Below, piece after piece: positions 46,801-57,858 of a stretch of 64,000 nt of DNA. Every line of letters starts with the position of its first letter. Positions within the stretch are counted from its first letter, which is position 1. The stretch is from the NCBI RefSeq assembly GCF_015624425.1, contig NZ_CP049919.1, positions 5,084,001-5,148,000 of the forward strand. The letters run 5' to 3'. Origin of the DNA: Roseateles sp. DAIF2. GTDB lineage: Bacteria > Pseudomonadota > Gammaproteobacteria > Burkholderiales > Burkholderiaceae_C. The notes under the pieces are model-generated. The model was not told the origin of the DNA. It did no database searches and saw only the letters and a list, made by a program, of their open reading frames with translations. Made by a program: the position numbers and the translations under genes.

Positions 46801-47109
46801 TCAGCGCCGGCTGATCAGCATGCCCAGCAGCAGGCCGACGCCGGCGGCCAGGCCGATCGACTGCCAGGGGTTCTCGTGCACATAGGCGTCGGTGGCGCGG
46901 CCGGCGGCCTTGGCGCGCTCCACCGCCGCGTCCTGCAGGTCGTGCAGGTTCTGCTTGGCCCGGTCCAGGGTGGCCTGCACCTTGGCGCGCAGCTCGGTGG
47001 CGCCCTCGCCCGCCTGGCCGGCGGTGGCGCGCAGCAGGCTCTCGGCCTCGGCCACCACGGCATGCAGATCGTTCATCAGGCGGTCTTTCTGGGCTTGGCT
47101 GTCCGGCAT
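46801..47109 (-). CDS. yqjD: YqjD/ElaB-like protein (DUF883)
   Basis: The 102-residue protein has a long amphipathic helix (KVQATLDRAKQNLHDLQDAA) and a C-terminal membrane segment (GLAAGVGLLLGMLISRR), the ElaB/YqjD layout. E. coli YqjD binds ribosomes at the membrane in stationary phase; a like role is inferred. The ATG at 47109 has AGGAGAGG. It should form a set with yqjE and yqjK, here separated by the opposite-strand EAL gene. It lies 64 bases downstream of alanine dehydrogenase. Confidence 0.85.
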   Translation of the reverse strand: MPDSQAQKDRLMNDLHAVVAEAESLLRATAGQAGEGATELRAKVQATLDRAKQNLHDLQDAAVERAKAAGRATDAYVHENPWQSIGLAAGVGLLLGMLISRR

Positions 47110-47173
47110 GGTCCTCTCCTTCATCGGTTGAACAAAGACTAGGCCACCTTGTACGCCAGCCCTCTGCCCGAGA

Positions 47174-48307
47174 TCAAGAGCCCGACGCGCTGTCGCCCAG
47201 AACTTGATCGGCTGTTACATAACGGTAACCCAGGGCATCGGCCACGGCCTTGTAAGTCAACTGCCCCGCCGCCACATTGAGGCCGGCCTTCAGGTGCGGG
47301 TCCTCGGCGAGCGCGCGCCGCCAGCCCTTGTCGGCCAGCGCCAGCGCATGGCCGATCGTCGCGTTGTTGAGCGCGAAGGTGGAGGTGCGCGCCACCGCGC
47401 CGGGCATGTTGGCGACGCAGTAATGCACGACACCGTCGACCAAGAAGGTCGGCTCGGCATGGGTGGTCGGCCGCGAGGTCTCGAAGCAGCCGCCCTGGTC
47501 GATCGCGACATCGACCAGCACCGCGCCCCGCTTCATACGTGCCACCATCGCGCGCGTCACCAGCTTGGGTGCGGCCGCGCCCGGCACCAACACGCCGCCG
47601 ATCACCAGGTCGGCCGCCAGCACCGCCTCCTCCAGCGCCTGCGCGCTCGAGTATTGCGTGACGATGCGGTTGCCCCAGACCAGGTCCAGCTGGCGCAGCC
47701 GGTCGACGTTCTTGTCCAGCACCGTGACCCGCGCGCCCAGGCCCACCGCCATCTGCAGCGCATGGCTGCCGACCACGCCGGCGCCGATGATGCAGACCTG
47801 GGCCGGCGCCACGCCGGGCACGCCGCCCAGCAGCACGCCCATGCCGCCCTTGCTCTTCTCCAGATGCGCCGCGCCGGCCTGGATCGCCATGCGGCCGGCC
47901 ACCTCGCTCATCGGCGCCAAGAGCGGCAGGCCGCCACCGGGCGCGGTGATGGTCTCGTAGGCGATGCAGATCGCGCCGGAGGCGACCAGGGCCGCGGTCA
48001 GCGCCGGATCCGGCGCCAGGTGCAGATAGGTGTAGAGGATCTGGCCGGGCCGCAGCCGCGCGCATTCCTCGGGCTGCGGCTCCTTGACCTTGACGATCAT
48101 CTCGGCCTCGGCGAACACCGAGGCCGCGTCCGGCAGGAGGGTGGCGCCGGCGGCGGCATATTGCTCGTCCGGCAGGCCGATGCCCTGGCCGGCGCCGCTC
48201 TGCACCAGCACCTGATGGCCGCGCCGGGCCAGCTCGTGCACGCTGGCCGGCGTCAGGCCGACCCGGTATTCGTGGTTCTTGATCTCCGTCGGGCAGCCGA
48301 TGCGCAT
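47174..48307 (-). CDS. ald: Alanine dehydrogenase
   Basis: The 377-residue protein opens [20 protein letters not shown], with the catalytic lysine in [11 protein letters not shown], the histidine in YTYLHLAPD, the NAD-binding Rossmann motif [15 protein letters not shown] and [16 protein letters not shown] with the catalytic aspartate region. Length fits the family (about 370). It interconverts alanine with pyruvate, ammonia and NADH in the cytosol. A GAGGAGA site precedes the ATG at 48307; an ORF extension upstream is not supported. Stop of the chemoreceptor gene lies 112 bases upstream on the same strand. Confidence 0.95.
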   Translation of the reverse strand: MRIGCPTEIKNHEYRVGLTPASVHELARRGHQVLVQSGAGQGIGLPDEQYAAAGATLLPDAASVFAEAEMIVKVKEPQPEECARLRPGQILYTYLHLAPDPALTAALVASGAICIAYETITAPGGGLPLLAPMSEVAGRMAIQAGAAHLEKSKGGMGVLLGGVPGVAPAQVCIIGAGVVGSHALQMAVGLGARVTVLDKNVDRLRQLDLVWGNRIVTQYSSAQALEEAVLAADLVIGGVLVPGAAAPKLVTRAMVARMKRGAVLVDVAIDQGGCFETSRPTTHAEPTFLVDGVVHYCVANMPGAVARTSTFALNNATIGHALALADKGWRRALAEDPHLKAGLNVAAGQLTYKAVADALGYRYVTADQVLGDSASGS

Positions 48308-48419
48308 CGATGTCTCCTCTTGGGGTGGTGCCCGGTTTGTACGACCGGGCGCCCCCGCGGGAGAAATGGCATTCACAGGGCTACAGCCCCATTAGCGGAG
48401 CTGATACAGGAGCCGGGAC

Positions 48420-49964
48420 TCAGCGCAGGCGGAACACCGCCACCGCATCGACCAGCTGGCGCGCCTGGGTCTTCAGGCTTTCCGCCGCGGCGGCCGATTC
48501 CTCGACCAAGGCCGCATTCTCCTGTGTCGCGCGGTCCATCTGCGTCACCGCCTCGCCGACCTGGGCCACGCCCGAGCTCTGCTCACGGCTGGCGGCGCTG
48601 ATCTCGCCCATGATGTCGGTGACGCGCTGGATCGAGGCCACCACCTCGGCGATCGTGCTGCCGGCGCGGTCCACCTGGCTGGAGCCCAGCTCGACCCGCT
48701 CGACGCTGGCCTGGATCAGGGTCTTGATCTCCTTGGCCGCGCCGGCGCTGCGCTGCGCCAGCGCGCGCACCTCGCTGGCCACTACCGCAAAGCCGCGGCC
48801 CTGCTCGCCGGCGCGCGCCGCCTCCACCGCGGCGTTCAAGGCCAGGATATTGGTCTGGAAGGCGATGCCGTCGATGGTGCCGATGATGTCGCTGATCTTC
48901 TGCGAGCTGGCGCTGATCTCGCGCATGGTCTCCACCACCTGGCCGACGGCCGAGCCGCCCTGCCCCGCCACATTGGACGCGGCCAGCGCCAACTGGTTGG
49001 CCTGCTGCGCGTTGTCGGCGTTGCCGCGCACCGTGCTGCCCAGCTCCTCCATCGAGGCGGCGGTCTGCTCCAGCGCCGAGGCCTGCTGCTCGGTGCGAGC
49101 CGACAGGTCGTTGTTGCCGGACGAGATCTGGGCCGAGGCGGTGGCGACGCTCTCGGCGCCCTCGCGCACCTCGCGCACGATGGCGGCCAGGCGGCCCTGC
49201 ATCTCATGCAGCGCGTTCAGCAGGCGGCCGGTCTCGTTGCCGCCGCCGGCCTCGATGCGCATCGACAGATCGCCCGCGGCCACGCCGCTGGCCACCTGCA
49301 CCGCCGAGTTCAGCGGGCCGATGATCGAGCGGATCAGCCAGACGCTCATCAAGCCCGACAGGGCCAGCGCCGCGGCGATCAGCAGCGCGATCTGCAGCTT
49401 GGCGCCGCGCGCCTCCTCCTCTGCCTGCTGGGCCGACAGGTCCATCAACTTGCCGCCCAGGTTCACCAGCTCGTCCACCGCCGCCATATAGGCCTGCTGC
49501 TTGGGCTTCATGCTGGTCAGCATCACGCTCTTGGCGGTCTCCATGTCGCCGGCGCGCAGCGCCTTGGTGGCCTTCTCGCGCTCCACCCGGTAGGCAGCGC
49601 GGGCCTCGTTGAGCTTGGCCATGCCGGCCTTGCCGCCGGGCGTGCTCATGATCTTGGCCAGCTCGTCGATGGTCGCGCTGGTGGACTTGGAGGCGGCGTC
49701 GATGACCGCGAACTCGGCCTCGATGTCGGCCGGCTCCGTCATCAGCACCAGGTTGCGCAGCGACAGCGCCACCTGGCTGTTGGTGGCCTTGATCGAGTTG
49801 AAGGCCTTGACCTTGGGATAGCGGTCCTCCATCGCCAGCTTGAAATGCGCGTCCATCGCGCTCAGCTTGCTCCAGGCCAGCAGGCCCAGCAGCACGATCA
49901 GCAGGGCCATCGCGCCAAAGCCCAGGGCCAGGCGCGTCGAGATCTTCATATTGCTCAGGCTCAT
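48420..49964 (-). CDS. Methyl-accepting chemotaxis protein
   Basis: The 514-residue chemoreceptor has a membrane helix at about 11-31, a four-helix-bundle periplasmic domain, a second helix at about 190-210, a HAMP domain, and the cytoplasmic signalling coiled coil with the hairpin motif [20 protein letters not shown] and [19 protein letters not shown]. No C-terminal pentapeptide for CheR is present (ends AVFRLR). The ligand is unknown. GGAGA precedes the ATG at 49964. It is divergent from the phosphofructokinase. Confidence 0.95.
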   Translation of the reverse strand: MSLSNMKISTRLALGFGAMALLIVLLGLLAWSKLSAMDAHFKLAMEDRYPKVKAFNSIKATNSQVALSLRNLVLMTEPADIEAEFAVIDAASKSTSATIDELAKIMSTPGGKAGMAKLNEARAAYRVEREKATKALRAGDMETAKSVMLTSMKPKQQAYMAAVDELVNLGGKLMDLSAQQAEEEARGAKLQIALLIAAALALSGLMSVWLIRSIIGPLNSAVQVASGVAAGDLSMRIEAGGGNETGRLLNALHEMQGRLAAIVREVREGAESVATASAQISSGNNDLSARTEQQASALEQTAASMEELGSTVRGNADNAQQANQLALAASNVAGQGGSAVGQVVETMREISASSQKISDIIGTIDGIAFQTNILALNAAVEAARAGEQGRGFAVVASEVRALAQRSAGAAKEIKTLIQASVERVELGSSQVDRAGSTIAEVVASIQRVTDIMGEISAASREQSSGVAQVGEAVTQMDRATQENAALVEESAAAAESLKTQARQLVDAVAVFRLR

Positions 49965-50151
49965 CCGAGGTCTCCGTAAGGGGGTGTCGTCGTCGGTTTC
50001 TTGTTGTGCTTGCGGGGAGGATCCCCATGCCGCAAGCAGGATAGGCGACCCCTGCGCGCCACCAATGCGCGAAATAACACCGGCACAACGGCCTTCTGCG
50101 CCGGGTCGGGCGCTGTCCGCCCGAAAGCGTCGCCCTGCGCGCAAAAACCGC

Positions 50152-50181
50152 GGGCTGGGTCAAAATGGCCCGACCCAGCCC
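50152..50181 (+). promoter_or_regulatory. Hairpin directly before the phosphofructokinase ribosome site
   Basis: GGGCTGGGTC and GACCCAGCCC form a perfect 10-bp stem around a 10-base loop and end one base before the AGGAG site at 50183-50187. It could affect translation of the phosphofructokinase mRNA, or be an operator. The rest of 49965-50151 holds no gene. Confidence 0.5.
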
Positions 50182-50196
50182 CAGGAGAACCCTGCC

Positions 50197-51414
50197 ATGA
50201 CCGGTGGAAAGATCCTCGTCGCCCAAGGTGGCGGCCCGACCGCGGTGATCAACCAGTCGCTCGTCGGCGTGGTGCGCGAGGCGCGCCGCCATGCCCGGGT
50301 GCAGCTGGTCTACGGCGCGCGCCATGGCGTGCGGGGCATCGTCAACGAGGACTTCGTCGACCTGACCCAGGAGACCAGCCACAACCTGGAGTTGGTGGCC
50401 GCCACCCCCGGCTCGGCCCTGGGCTCGACGCGCGACAAGCCCGACGCGGCCTATTGCCACGAGATCTTCAAAGTGCTGCAGGCCCATGGCATCGGGCATT
50501 TCTTCTACATCGGCGGCAATGACTCCTCCGACACCGTGCGCATCGTCGCCGAGGAGGCGCGCGCCGCCGGCTACCCGCTGCGCTGCATCCACATCCCCAA
50601 GACGATCGACAACGACCTGGTCGGCAACGACCACACGCCCGGCTTCCCCTCGGCGGCGCGCTTCGTCGCCCAGGCCTTCGCCGGCGCGAACCTGGACAAC
50701 GCCGCCCTGCCCGGCGTCTACCTGGGCGTCGTGATGGGGCGGCACGCCGGCTTCCTGACCGCCGCCGCCGCCCTGGGCAAGAAGTTCGCCGAGGACGGCC
50801 CGCACCTGATCTACCTGCCCGAGCGGGTGTTCGAGCCGGAGCGCTTCCTGGCCGAGGTGAAGGCGGTCTACGAGCGCTACGGCCGCTGCGTGATCGCGGC
50901 CTCCGAGGGCATCCACGACGCCTCCGGCCGGCCCATCATCACCCAGCTGGCCAAGAGCCTGGAGCATGACGCGCATGGCAATGTGCAGCTCTCCGGCAGC
51001 GGCGCGCTGGCCGACCTGCTGTGCGAGCAGATCAAGGAGAAGCTGGGCATCAAGCGGGTGCGCGGCGACACCTTGGGCTATCTGCAGCGCAGCTTCATCG
51101 GCTGCGTCTCCGATGTCGACCAGCGCGAGGCGCGCGAGGTCGGCGAGAAGGCGGTGCAGTACGCCTTCCACGGCGACCGCGACGGCTCGGTCGCGATCAA
51201 GCGCAGCGGCTATTACTCGGTCGACTACGAGCTGCTGCCGCTGGAGTCGGTGGCCGGCAAGACCCGCGTGATGGAGGACGAATTCATCACGCCCAATGGC
51301 ACCGATGTGACCGACGCCTTCCGCCTCTATCTGCGCCCGCTGCTGGGCTCCGGCATGCCCGACGCCTTCCGGTTGCGGCCCAATCCGGTCGCCAAGGTGT
51401 TGCGCCCCGGCTGA
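50197..51414 (+). CDS. 6-phosphofructokinase, pyrophosphate-type
   Basis: The 405-residue protein is a phosphofructokinase with the catalytic PKTIDNDLVGNDHTPGF. Two sites point to PPi as donor: YIGGNDSSDT has aspartate where ATP enzymes have glycine, and the residue before TIDND is lysine where ATP enzymes have glycine. It phosphorylates fructose-6-phosphate reversibly and fits an organism that relies on PPi-dependent glycolysis. The ATG at 50197 has AGGAG 9 bases before it. It is divergent from the chemoreceptor gene. Confidence 0.93.
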   Translation: MTGGKILVAQGGGPTAVINQSLVGVVREARRHARVQLVYGARHGVRGIVNEDFVDLTQETSHNLELVAATPGSALGSTRDKPDAAYCHEIFKVLQAHGIGHFFYIGGNDSSDTVRIVAEEARAAGYPLRCIHIPKTIDNDLVGNDHTPGFPSAARFVAQAFAGANLDNAALPGVYLGVVMGRHAGFLTAAAALGKKFAEDGPHLIYLPERVFEPERFLAEVKAVYERYGRCVIAASEGIHDASGRPIITQLAKSLEHDAHGNVQLSGSGALADLLCEQIKEKLGIKRVRGDTLGYLQRSFIGCVSDVDQREAREVGEKAVQYAFHGDRDGSVAIKRSGYYSVDYELLPLESVAGKTRVMEDEFITPNGTDVTDAFRLYLRPLLGSGMPDAFRLRPNPVAKVLRPG

Positions 51415-51457
51415 AGCACCTCCCCGGGGGCTTGCCAGCCGGGCCGGGCCTCCGTAC

Positions 51458-51484
51458 TCTTCGCTTGATCGGACCAAGCGAAGA
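51458..51484. other. Perfect hairpin before the substrate-binding-protein gene
   Basis: TCTTCGCTTG and CAAGCGAAGA form a 10-bp perfect stem around a 7-base loop. It lies 44 bases after the phosphofructokinase stop and 47 before the next start, without a T-run, so either an operator or a weak terminator. Confidence 0.4.
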
Positions 51485-51531
51485 TAAACGCGCGACCGCA
51501 AGCCTGGGCGGTCGACGCGAGGGAGATCGCG

Positions 51532-52575
51532 ATGAGCCCTCCGAGTGCCCCTGGCCTCGGCCGGACCAGCCGCTGGCGCTGGCCGGCCGGTCTGGCCCTG
51601 CTGCTGGCCGCGCTGCTGGGGCTGCTGCTTGTGCTCGGCCGGCCGACCGCGCCGGCCTCCCCCTCGACGACCCTGCGCCTGCGCATCGCCCTGGCCCAGA
51701 CCCCCCATGCCGGATTGCTGCACCTGGCGGCGGCGCGCGGCTACTTCGCCGAACAGGGCCTGGAGGTGCTGCTGACCAGCACCAGCCATGGCAAGGCCGC
51801 GCTGGCCGAACTGACCCAGGGCCGCGCCGAGCTGGCCGCCGCGGCCGAGGTGCCGGTCGTGGTCGCGCTGCTGAAGGGCGAGGCGCTGGGCATCGTCGCC
51901 ACCCTGGCCACCGCCTCCAACGAGATGGCGGTGGTGGCGCGGCGCGAGCGCGCGATCGCCGCGCCGCAGGACCTGATCGGCAAGCGCGTCGGCGTCACCC
52001 TGGGCACCAGCGCGGAATATTTCCTCTGGGCCTTCATGGTGCGGCACAAGCTGGCGCCGCAGGCGCTGCAGCCGGTGCCGCTGCTGCCGGGCCAGCTGAT
52101 CGAGGCGCTGCGCACCGGCCAGGTCGACGCGATCGTCGCCTGGCAGCCGGTGCGGCATGCGGCGGAGACGGCCTTCGGCGCCGGCGCGATCAGCTTTGTC
52201 GCGCCCGATGCCTATGCCCAGGGCTATGTGCTGGCCGGCAGCAGCGAGTTCCTGCGCCGCCATCCGCAGGAGCTGCGCCGCCTGACCCTGGCCCTGCTGA
52301 AGGCCGAGCGCTTCGCGCTCGAGGAGCCGCAGCAGGCCCTGGCCCTGCTGGCGACCAGCCTGAGGCTCGACCTGGCCGCGCTGCAGCCGGGCTGGCGCGA
52401 CCTGGTGCTGCAGCTGGACCAGCAGCAGGCCCAGCTGATCACGCTGGAAGAGGTCGCGCGCTGGGCCATGGCCCGCGGCCATGCGCCACAGCAGCCGATG
52501 CCGAACTTCCTGCCCCACCTCTACCTCGACGCGCTGCTGGCCGAGCGGCCCGAGCGCGTCACGGTCGTGCACTGA
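51532..52575 (+). CDS. Substrate-binding protein, SsuA/NMT1-like, membrane-tethered
   Basis: The 347-residue protein has an N-terminal hydrophobic anchor or signal (LALLLAALLGLLLVLG) and a periplasmic binding-protein fold of the aromatic/nitrate/taurine group: LRIALAQTPHAGLLHLAAA, YFAEQGLEVLL, GKRVGVTLGTSAEYFLWAF and TGQVDAIVAWQPV. Such proteins normally feed an ABC importer, but no permease or ATPase gene is near. The next gene is a sensor kinase 9 bases on, so it may deliver a ligand to the kinase instead. This is inference from position. Confidence 0.85.
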   Translation: MSPPSAPGLGRTSRWRWPAGLALLLAALLGLLLVLGRPTAPASPSTTLRLRIALAQTPHAGLLHLAAARGYFAEQGLEVLLTSTSHGKAALAELTQGRAELAAAAEVPVVVALLKGEALGIVATLATASNEMAVVARRERAIAAPQDLIGKRVGVTLGTSAEYFLWAFMVRHKLAPQALQPVPLLPGQLIEALRTGQVDAIVAWQPVRHAAETAFGAGAISFVAPDAYAQGYVLAGSSEFLRRHPQELRRLTLALLKAERFALEEPQQALALLATSLRLDLAALQPGWRDLVLQLDQQQAQLITLEEVARWAMARGHAPQQPMPNFLPHLYLDALLAERPERVTVVH

Positions 52576-52584
52576 GCCGGCGCC

Positions 52585-54060
52585 ATGAAGATCGTCAGCA
52601 AAGCCCGCCTCGCTGCCGCGATCATCTTCGGCACCATCCTGCTGATCGCGGCGATGATCGGCTGGGCCGACACCGAGGTGCGCTCCGCCGACGAGCAGCG
52701 CCGGCGCAGCGCCGAGATCGCGCGCGCGCTCAGCGAGATGCGCATGGTCACCTTCGAGTACCTGCTGACCCGCCAGGAGCGCGCCCGCCTGCAGGAGCAG
52801 GCCGTCTGGCAGCGCCTGGACCAGCTGCTGGCCCGCGCCGGGCTGGGCGAGGGCGCGAACACCTTGCGCGAGCGCAGCGCGGCCGGCCACCGCCTGTTCG
52901 CCGAGACCGCGGCCGGCAGCACGGCCCCCGCAGACCCGGAGATACAGCGGCGCTTCGAGGCCCAGATGTCGACCCGGCTGCTGATCCTGCAGCAGCAGGG
53001 CATGGTGGACGCCGCCCGGCTGATCGACGCGGCCGGCCGGCGCATCGACGCGGCCCAGCGGCGCGTGGTGCAGGTGATCGCGGCCAGCCTGGCGCTGATG
53101 GTCCTGATCATCGCGGCCGCGACCTGGCTGTTCCGGCGCGACGTGCTGCAGCCGATCGCCCGCATGGAGCAGGCCACGCGCGAGGTGGCGGCCGGCAACT
53201 GGTCCTACAAGCTCGACATCGGCAGCCGCGACGAGCTGGGCGAGATGGCGCGCCATTTCGACGCGATGACCCAGGTGCTGCGCGATTCCTTCGCCCGGCT
53301 TGAGCTCAGCAACCGCGAGCTGAGCGCGCTGAACAAGGAGCTGGAGGCCTTCAGCTATTCGGTCTCGCATGACCTGCGCGGGCCGCTGCGCAGCATGGAC
53401 GGCTTCTCGCTGGCCCTGCTGGAGGACTACGGCGACCAGCTCGACGAGGAAGGCAAGGACAGCCTGCAGCGCATCCGCGCCGCCAGCCAGCGCATGGGGC
53501 GGCTGATCGACGAGTTGCTGGGCTTGTCGCGCGTGACCCGGGTCGAGCTGTCGATCCGCGCGGTCGACCTCAGCGCGATGGTGCGCGAGATCGCGGCCGG
53601 CCTGGCCCAGACCCAGCCGCAGCGACGGGTGCGCTGGGAGATCGAGGACGGCGTCACGGTGCAGGGCGATCGCGCGCTGCTGCAGATCGCGCTGCAGAAC
53701 CTGCTGGACAACGCCTGGAAGTTCACCGGCAAGACCGAACGCGCGACGATCCGCTTCGGCGCGCAGCAGCGCGACGGCGAGCCGGTCTACTTCGTCGCCG
53801 ACAACGGCGCCGGCTTCGACATGGCCTATGTGGACCGGCTGTTCGGCGCCTTCCAGCGCCTGCACCACGAGAACGAATACCCCGGCACCGGCGTCGGGCT
53901 GGCGATCGTGCAGCGCGTGTTCCGCCGCCATGGCTGGCCGCTGTGGGTACAGGCCAGCCCGGGCCAGGGCGCCACCTTCTATTTCCGCGCAACCGCGCAA
54001 CCGCAAGCCAAGGAGCAAGAGGATGAGCGAAGAAGCGAGCAAAGTCATTCTGCTGGTTGA
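52585..54060 (+). CDS. Sensor histidine kinase with HAMP
   Basis: The 491-residue protein has two membrane helices (about 7-28 and 166-188) bracketing a helical periplasmic domain, a HAMP domain with DVLQPIARMEQATREVAAGN, a coiled coil, and a HisKA/HATPase core. The phospho-acceptor is H262 in YSVSHDLRGPLRSMDG. LQNLLDNAWKFTGK is the N-box and GTGVGLAIVQRVF the G-box. The core resembles phytochrome-type kinases, though no photosensor domain is present. It overlaps the receiver gene by 38 bases. The preceding binding protein could be its signal input. Confidence 0.93.
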   Translation: MKIVSKARLAAAIIFGTILLIAAMIGWADTEVRSADEQRRRSAEIARALSEMRMVTFEYLLTRQERARLQEQAVWQRLDQLLARAGLGEGANTLRERSAAGHRLFAETAAGSTAPADPEIQRRFEAQMSTRLLILQQQGMVDAARLIDAAGRRIDAAQRRVVQVIAASLALMVLIIAAATWLFRRDVLQPIARMEQATREVAAGNWSYKLDIGSRDELGEMARHFDAMTQVLRDSFARLELSNRELSALNKELEAFSYSVSHDLRGPLRSMDGFSLALLEDYGDQLDEEGKDSLQRIRAASQRMGRLIDELLGLSRVTRVELSIRAVDLSAMVREIAAGLAQTQPQRRVRWEIEDGVTVQGDRALLQIALQNLLDNAWKFTGKTERATIRFGAQQRDGEPVYFVADNGAGFDMAYVDRLFGAFQRLHHENEYPGTGVGLAIVQRVFRRHGWPLWVQASPGQGATFYFRATAQPQAKEQEDERRSEQSHSAG

Positions 54061-54481
54061 GGACAACCCGGACGACGTTGCGCTGACCCTGCGCGCCTTC
54101 AAGCGCAGCCATCTGGTGAACCCGCTGGCGGTGGCGCGCGACGGGGTCGAGGCGCTGGACTTCCTGTTCGCCCGCGGCGCCCATGCCGGGCGCGCCGAGC
54201 AGCCGCTGCCGACCCTGGTGATCCTGGACCTGAAGCTGCCCAAGCTCGACGGCCTGAGCGTGCTCAAGGCCCTGCGCGCCGACCCGCGCACCCGGCTGCT
54301 GCCGGTCGTGATCCTGACCTCGTCGAAGGAAGAGCAGGACCTGATCTCCGGCTACGCACTGGGCGCCAACAGCTATGTGCGCAAGCCGGTCGACTTCACC
54401 GAGTTCGTCGAGGCCGTCAAGGTGCTGGGCATCTACTGGCTCGCGCTCAACCAGCTCCCGCCACGCCCGGCCACTGCCTGA
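54023..54481 (+). CDS. Single-domain response regulator (Rcp1-like)
   Basis: The 152-residue protein is only a receiver domain: ILLVEDNPDDVALTLRAFKR, phospho-acceptor in LVILDLKLPKLDG, threonine in VVILTSSKEEQD, and lysine in SYVRKPVDFTEF. It is close to Rcp1-type regulators that pair with phytochrome-like kinases. It starts inside the end of the kinase gene with AAGAGG upstream. It lies 8 bases before the hybrid kinase. Output is probably protein-protein. Confidence 0.93.
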   Translation: MSEEASKVILLVEDNPDDVALTLRAFKRSHLVNPLAVARDGVEALDFLFARGAHAGRAEQPLPTLVILDLKLPKLDGLSVLKALRADPRTRLLPVVILTSSKEEQDLISGYALGANSYVRKPVDFTEFVEAVKVLGIYWLALNQLPPRPATA

Positions 54482-54489
54482 GGTTCCCC

Positions 54490-56067
<1,578 letters not shown>

Positions 56068-56084
56068 GCGGGCGCCGCCGCCGG

Positions 56085-56870
56085 TCAGCGCGCCCGCGCC
56101 CGGCCCGAGCCATGGCTGCGCTGGCTGACCCGCGGCCGGCCGCGGTAGACCACGTCGCCCGAACCGAACAGCTCCAGCTCCAGCAGCTCGGCCGGGCCGA
56201 GCTCCGCATCGCCGCTGCCATAGGAGCGCAGCTGCACCTGGCCGCCCTGCAGCCCGCCGGCATCCACATCGCCCGAGCCGGCCAGATGCCACAGCTGACG
56301 CTGCGCCGAGCCGGCCACCTCGAACTCGCCCGATGCGCGCAGCCGCGCCTCCAGCGTCTGGGTCTGCAGCCGGCCCAGCTTCAGGGTGCCGGAGCCGCCG
56401 ATCAGCACCTCCAGCCGCTCGCTGTGCAGCTCCCGCAGCGCCAGGTCGCCCGAGCCCTGCAGGCGCAGCGCCACCCGGCGCGCATCCAGCCGCTCGGCCT
56501 CGAAGCGGCCCGAGCCGCTCAGCTCCACGTCCAGGCTGTCGAGCTGCCAGGCGCGCTGCAGCGCCACCCGCGCCTCGCCACGCAGCTGCAGCTCGCGCAG
56601 GCCCGGCTGGCTCAGGCGCGCCCGCACCATGCGGTCGCCGCGCTGCAACAGCAGCAGCGCGTCGCGCTCGCGTCGCAGCTCGACCTGCTCGCCGCCCTTG
56701 TCGAACTGCAGCTCGCCGGGCGCCCCCTGCTCCAGGCGCAGTTCCAGCGGCCCATCGACGATCAGCCGCTCTGGCAGCAACGGGCCGCCGCGGCGCCCCG
56801 GGGGCTGCTCATGGGCACAGCCCGCCAACAGCAGACTGCCGGCGGCGCCCAGCAGGCAGCGGCGCCGCAT
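56085..56870 (-). CDS. GIN-domain (DUF2807) lipoprotein
   Basis: The 261-residue protein has a lipoprotein signal with lipobox LLAGCA and a mature beta-helix-like domain of short repeats with the SGSG/GSGD pattern (VELSGSGRFEAERL, LRLQGSGDLALREL, HLAGSGDVDAGGL, SYGSGDAELG). This is the head domain of DUF2807, found in putative adhesins and periplasmic proteins. Function unknown. It is coupled to the MipA gene by a TGATG overlap, and both are divergent from the OmpR/QseC-type pair. Confidence 0.85.
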   Translation of the reverse strand: MRRRCLLGAAGSLLLAGCAHEQPPGRRGGPLLPERLIVDGPLELRLEQGAPGELQFDKGGEQVELRRERDALLLLQRGDRMVRARLSQPGLRELQLRGEARVALQRAWQLDSLDVELSGSGRFEAERLDARRVALRLQGSGDLALRELHSERLEVLIGGSGTLKLGRLQTQTLEARLRASGEFEVAGSAQRQLWHLAGSGDVDAGGLQGGQVQLRSYGSGDAELGPAELLELELFGSGDVVYRGRPRVSQRSHGSGRARAR

Positions 56871-57661
56871 CAGAAGCTCCGGCTGACGGCCAGCGCCAGA
56901 CTGGGCTGCAGCTTGCGGCGCACGATCGGACTCTCGGCCGCGTCGCCGCGCAGGCCGATCGCGCCGGCCTTGGCGAACAGCAGCCAGTCGGCATCGAGCC
57001 GGTAACCGATCTGGGCGAACACCCCCAGCCCGTGCAGGCCGGCGCGCACCCGGTGCGCGCGCAGGCCGGTGCTGGCCGCCTCGGCCGGGGTGACGCCATA
57101 CAAGGCCTGGCCGAGCTTGCCGTCCATCGCGACGACGGTCACGCCGGCGGCCAAGCTCAGGTCCGGCCCGGGCAGCAAGCCGTAGCCCAGTTCCAGTTCG
57201 ACGCTGCTGCCACGCCCGCCGGGCTTCTTGTCCGAGCCCAGCCGGGTGCTGGCGACGGTATTCAGAAACAGCGGCCCCCAGCCCAGCTCGGCGCCAAGGC
57301 GCAGCGCCGGCGCGATCTTGACCTCGGCCAGGCCGCGCAGACGCGGATCGTCCTTGGGCCGGCGCCGATGGCCGTCCGGCGCCAGCGCGAGGCTCAGCGC
57401 CGCGTGCTCACCCAGGCGCAGCTCGTAGCCGGCGCCGCGCAGGGTGCTGAGGAAAAAGCGCTCGCGCCAGCGCGCCTCCAGCAGCGGCGCGGCCAGGCCG
57501 CGCAGCTTCTTGCCACCGCCGTACTCGGGCTGAACCAGCAGCGCGCCGCCGGCACGCAGCTGCCAGTCGCCATCGCCGCTCTTGCCGGCGCCGGCCGCGG
57601 GCAGGGCCATCAAGGTGGAACTCGCGAGGGCGAGGGCCAGGGTGCAGAGGTAAGGGGTCAT
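56870..57661 (-). CDS. MipA/OmpV-family outer-membrane protein
   Basis: The 263-residue protein has a signal peptide (MTPYLCTLALALASSTLMA) and an outer-membrane barrel of the MipA/OmpV family: GDWQLRAGGALLVQPEYGG, a LRGLAAPLLEARW region, and C-terminal residues KLQPSLALAVSRSF ending in aromatic phenylalanine. MipA links MltA to PBP1B in E. coli; other OmpV-like members are pores. It lies in an operon with the GIN lipoprotein and is probably regulated by the divergent two-component pair, as often seen for MipA genes. Confidence 0.85.
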   Translation of the reverse strand: MTPYLCTLALALASSTLMALPAAGAGKSGDGDWQLRAGGALLVQPEYGGGKKLRGLAAPLLEARWRERFFLSTLRGAGYELRLGEHAALSLALAPDGHRRRPKDDPRLRGLAEVKIAPALRLGAELGWGPLFLNTVASTRLGSDKKPGGRGSSVELELGYGLLPGPDLSLAAGVTVVAMDGKLGQALYGVTPAEAASTGLRAHRVRAGLHGLGVFAQIGYRLDADWLLFAKAGAIGLRGDAAESPIVRRKLQPSLALAVSRSF

Positions 57662-57707
57662 GCTCGGCTCGTCGTCGTTGGGATGCGAAGCAGTGTCGAA
57701 ACAGGCC

Positions 57708-57759
57708 GATGAAGCCGCGATGAAGCCGCGCCGCGCCCGCATGAAGCCCCGATGAAAGC
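57708..57759. promoter_or_regulatory. Four direct repeats, likely response-regulator boxes
   Basis: GATGAAGC at 57708 and 57719, CATGAAGC at 57740 and GATGAAAGC at 57751 are spaced 11, 21 and 11 bases, one or two turns of DNA. They lie in the 197-bp divergent region between the MipA start (57661) and the regulator start (57859). Tandem 11-bp boxes are typical of OmpR-family regulators. Binding by the adjacent regulator is a direct hypothesis. Confidence 0.75.
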
Positions 57760-57858
57760 GCGGGTTCGCGCGCGGCCGACCGGCGCCGCGGCGACTCCTA
57801 GAATCCGCCGCCAACAGCAAACACAACCAGGCCCATGGGCCGACGAGGGGGGCCGCGC

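Noticed and set aside
49204..54291. A 1695-residue open frame on the minus strand
   Set aside because: It runs antisense to the PPi-phosphofructokinase, binding protein and kinase genes, which have clear catalytic motifs. The minus-strand protein has no recognisable domain.
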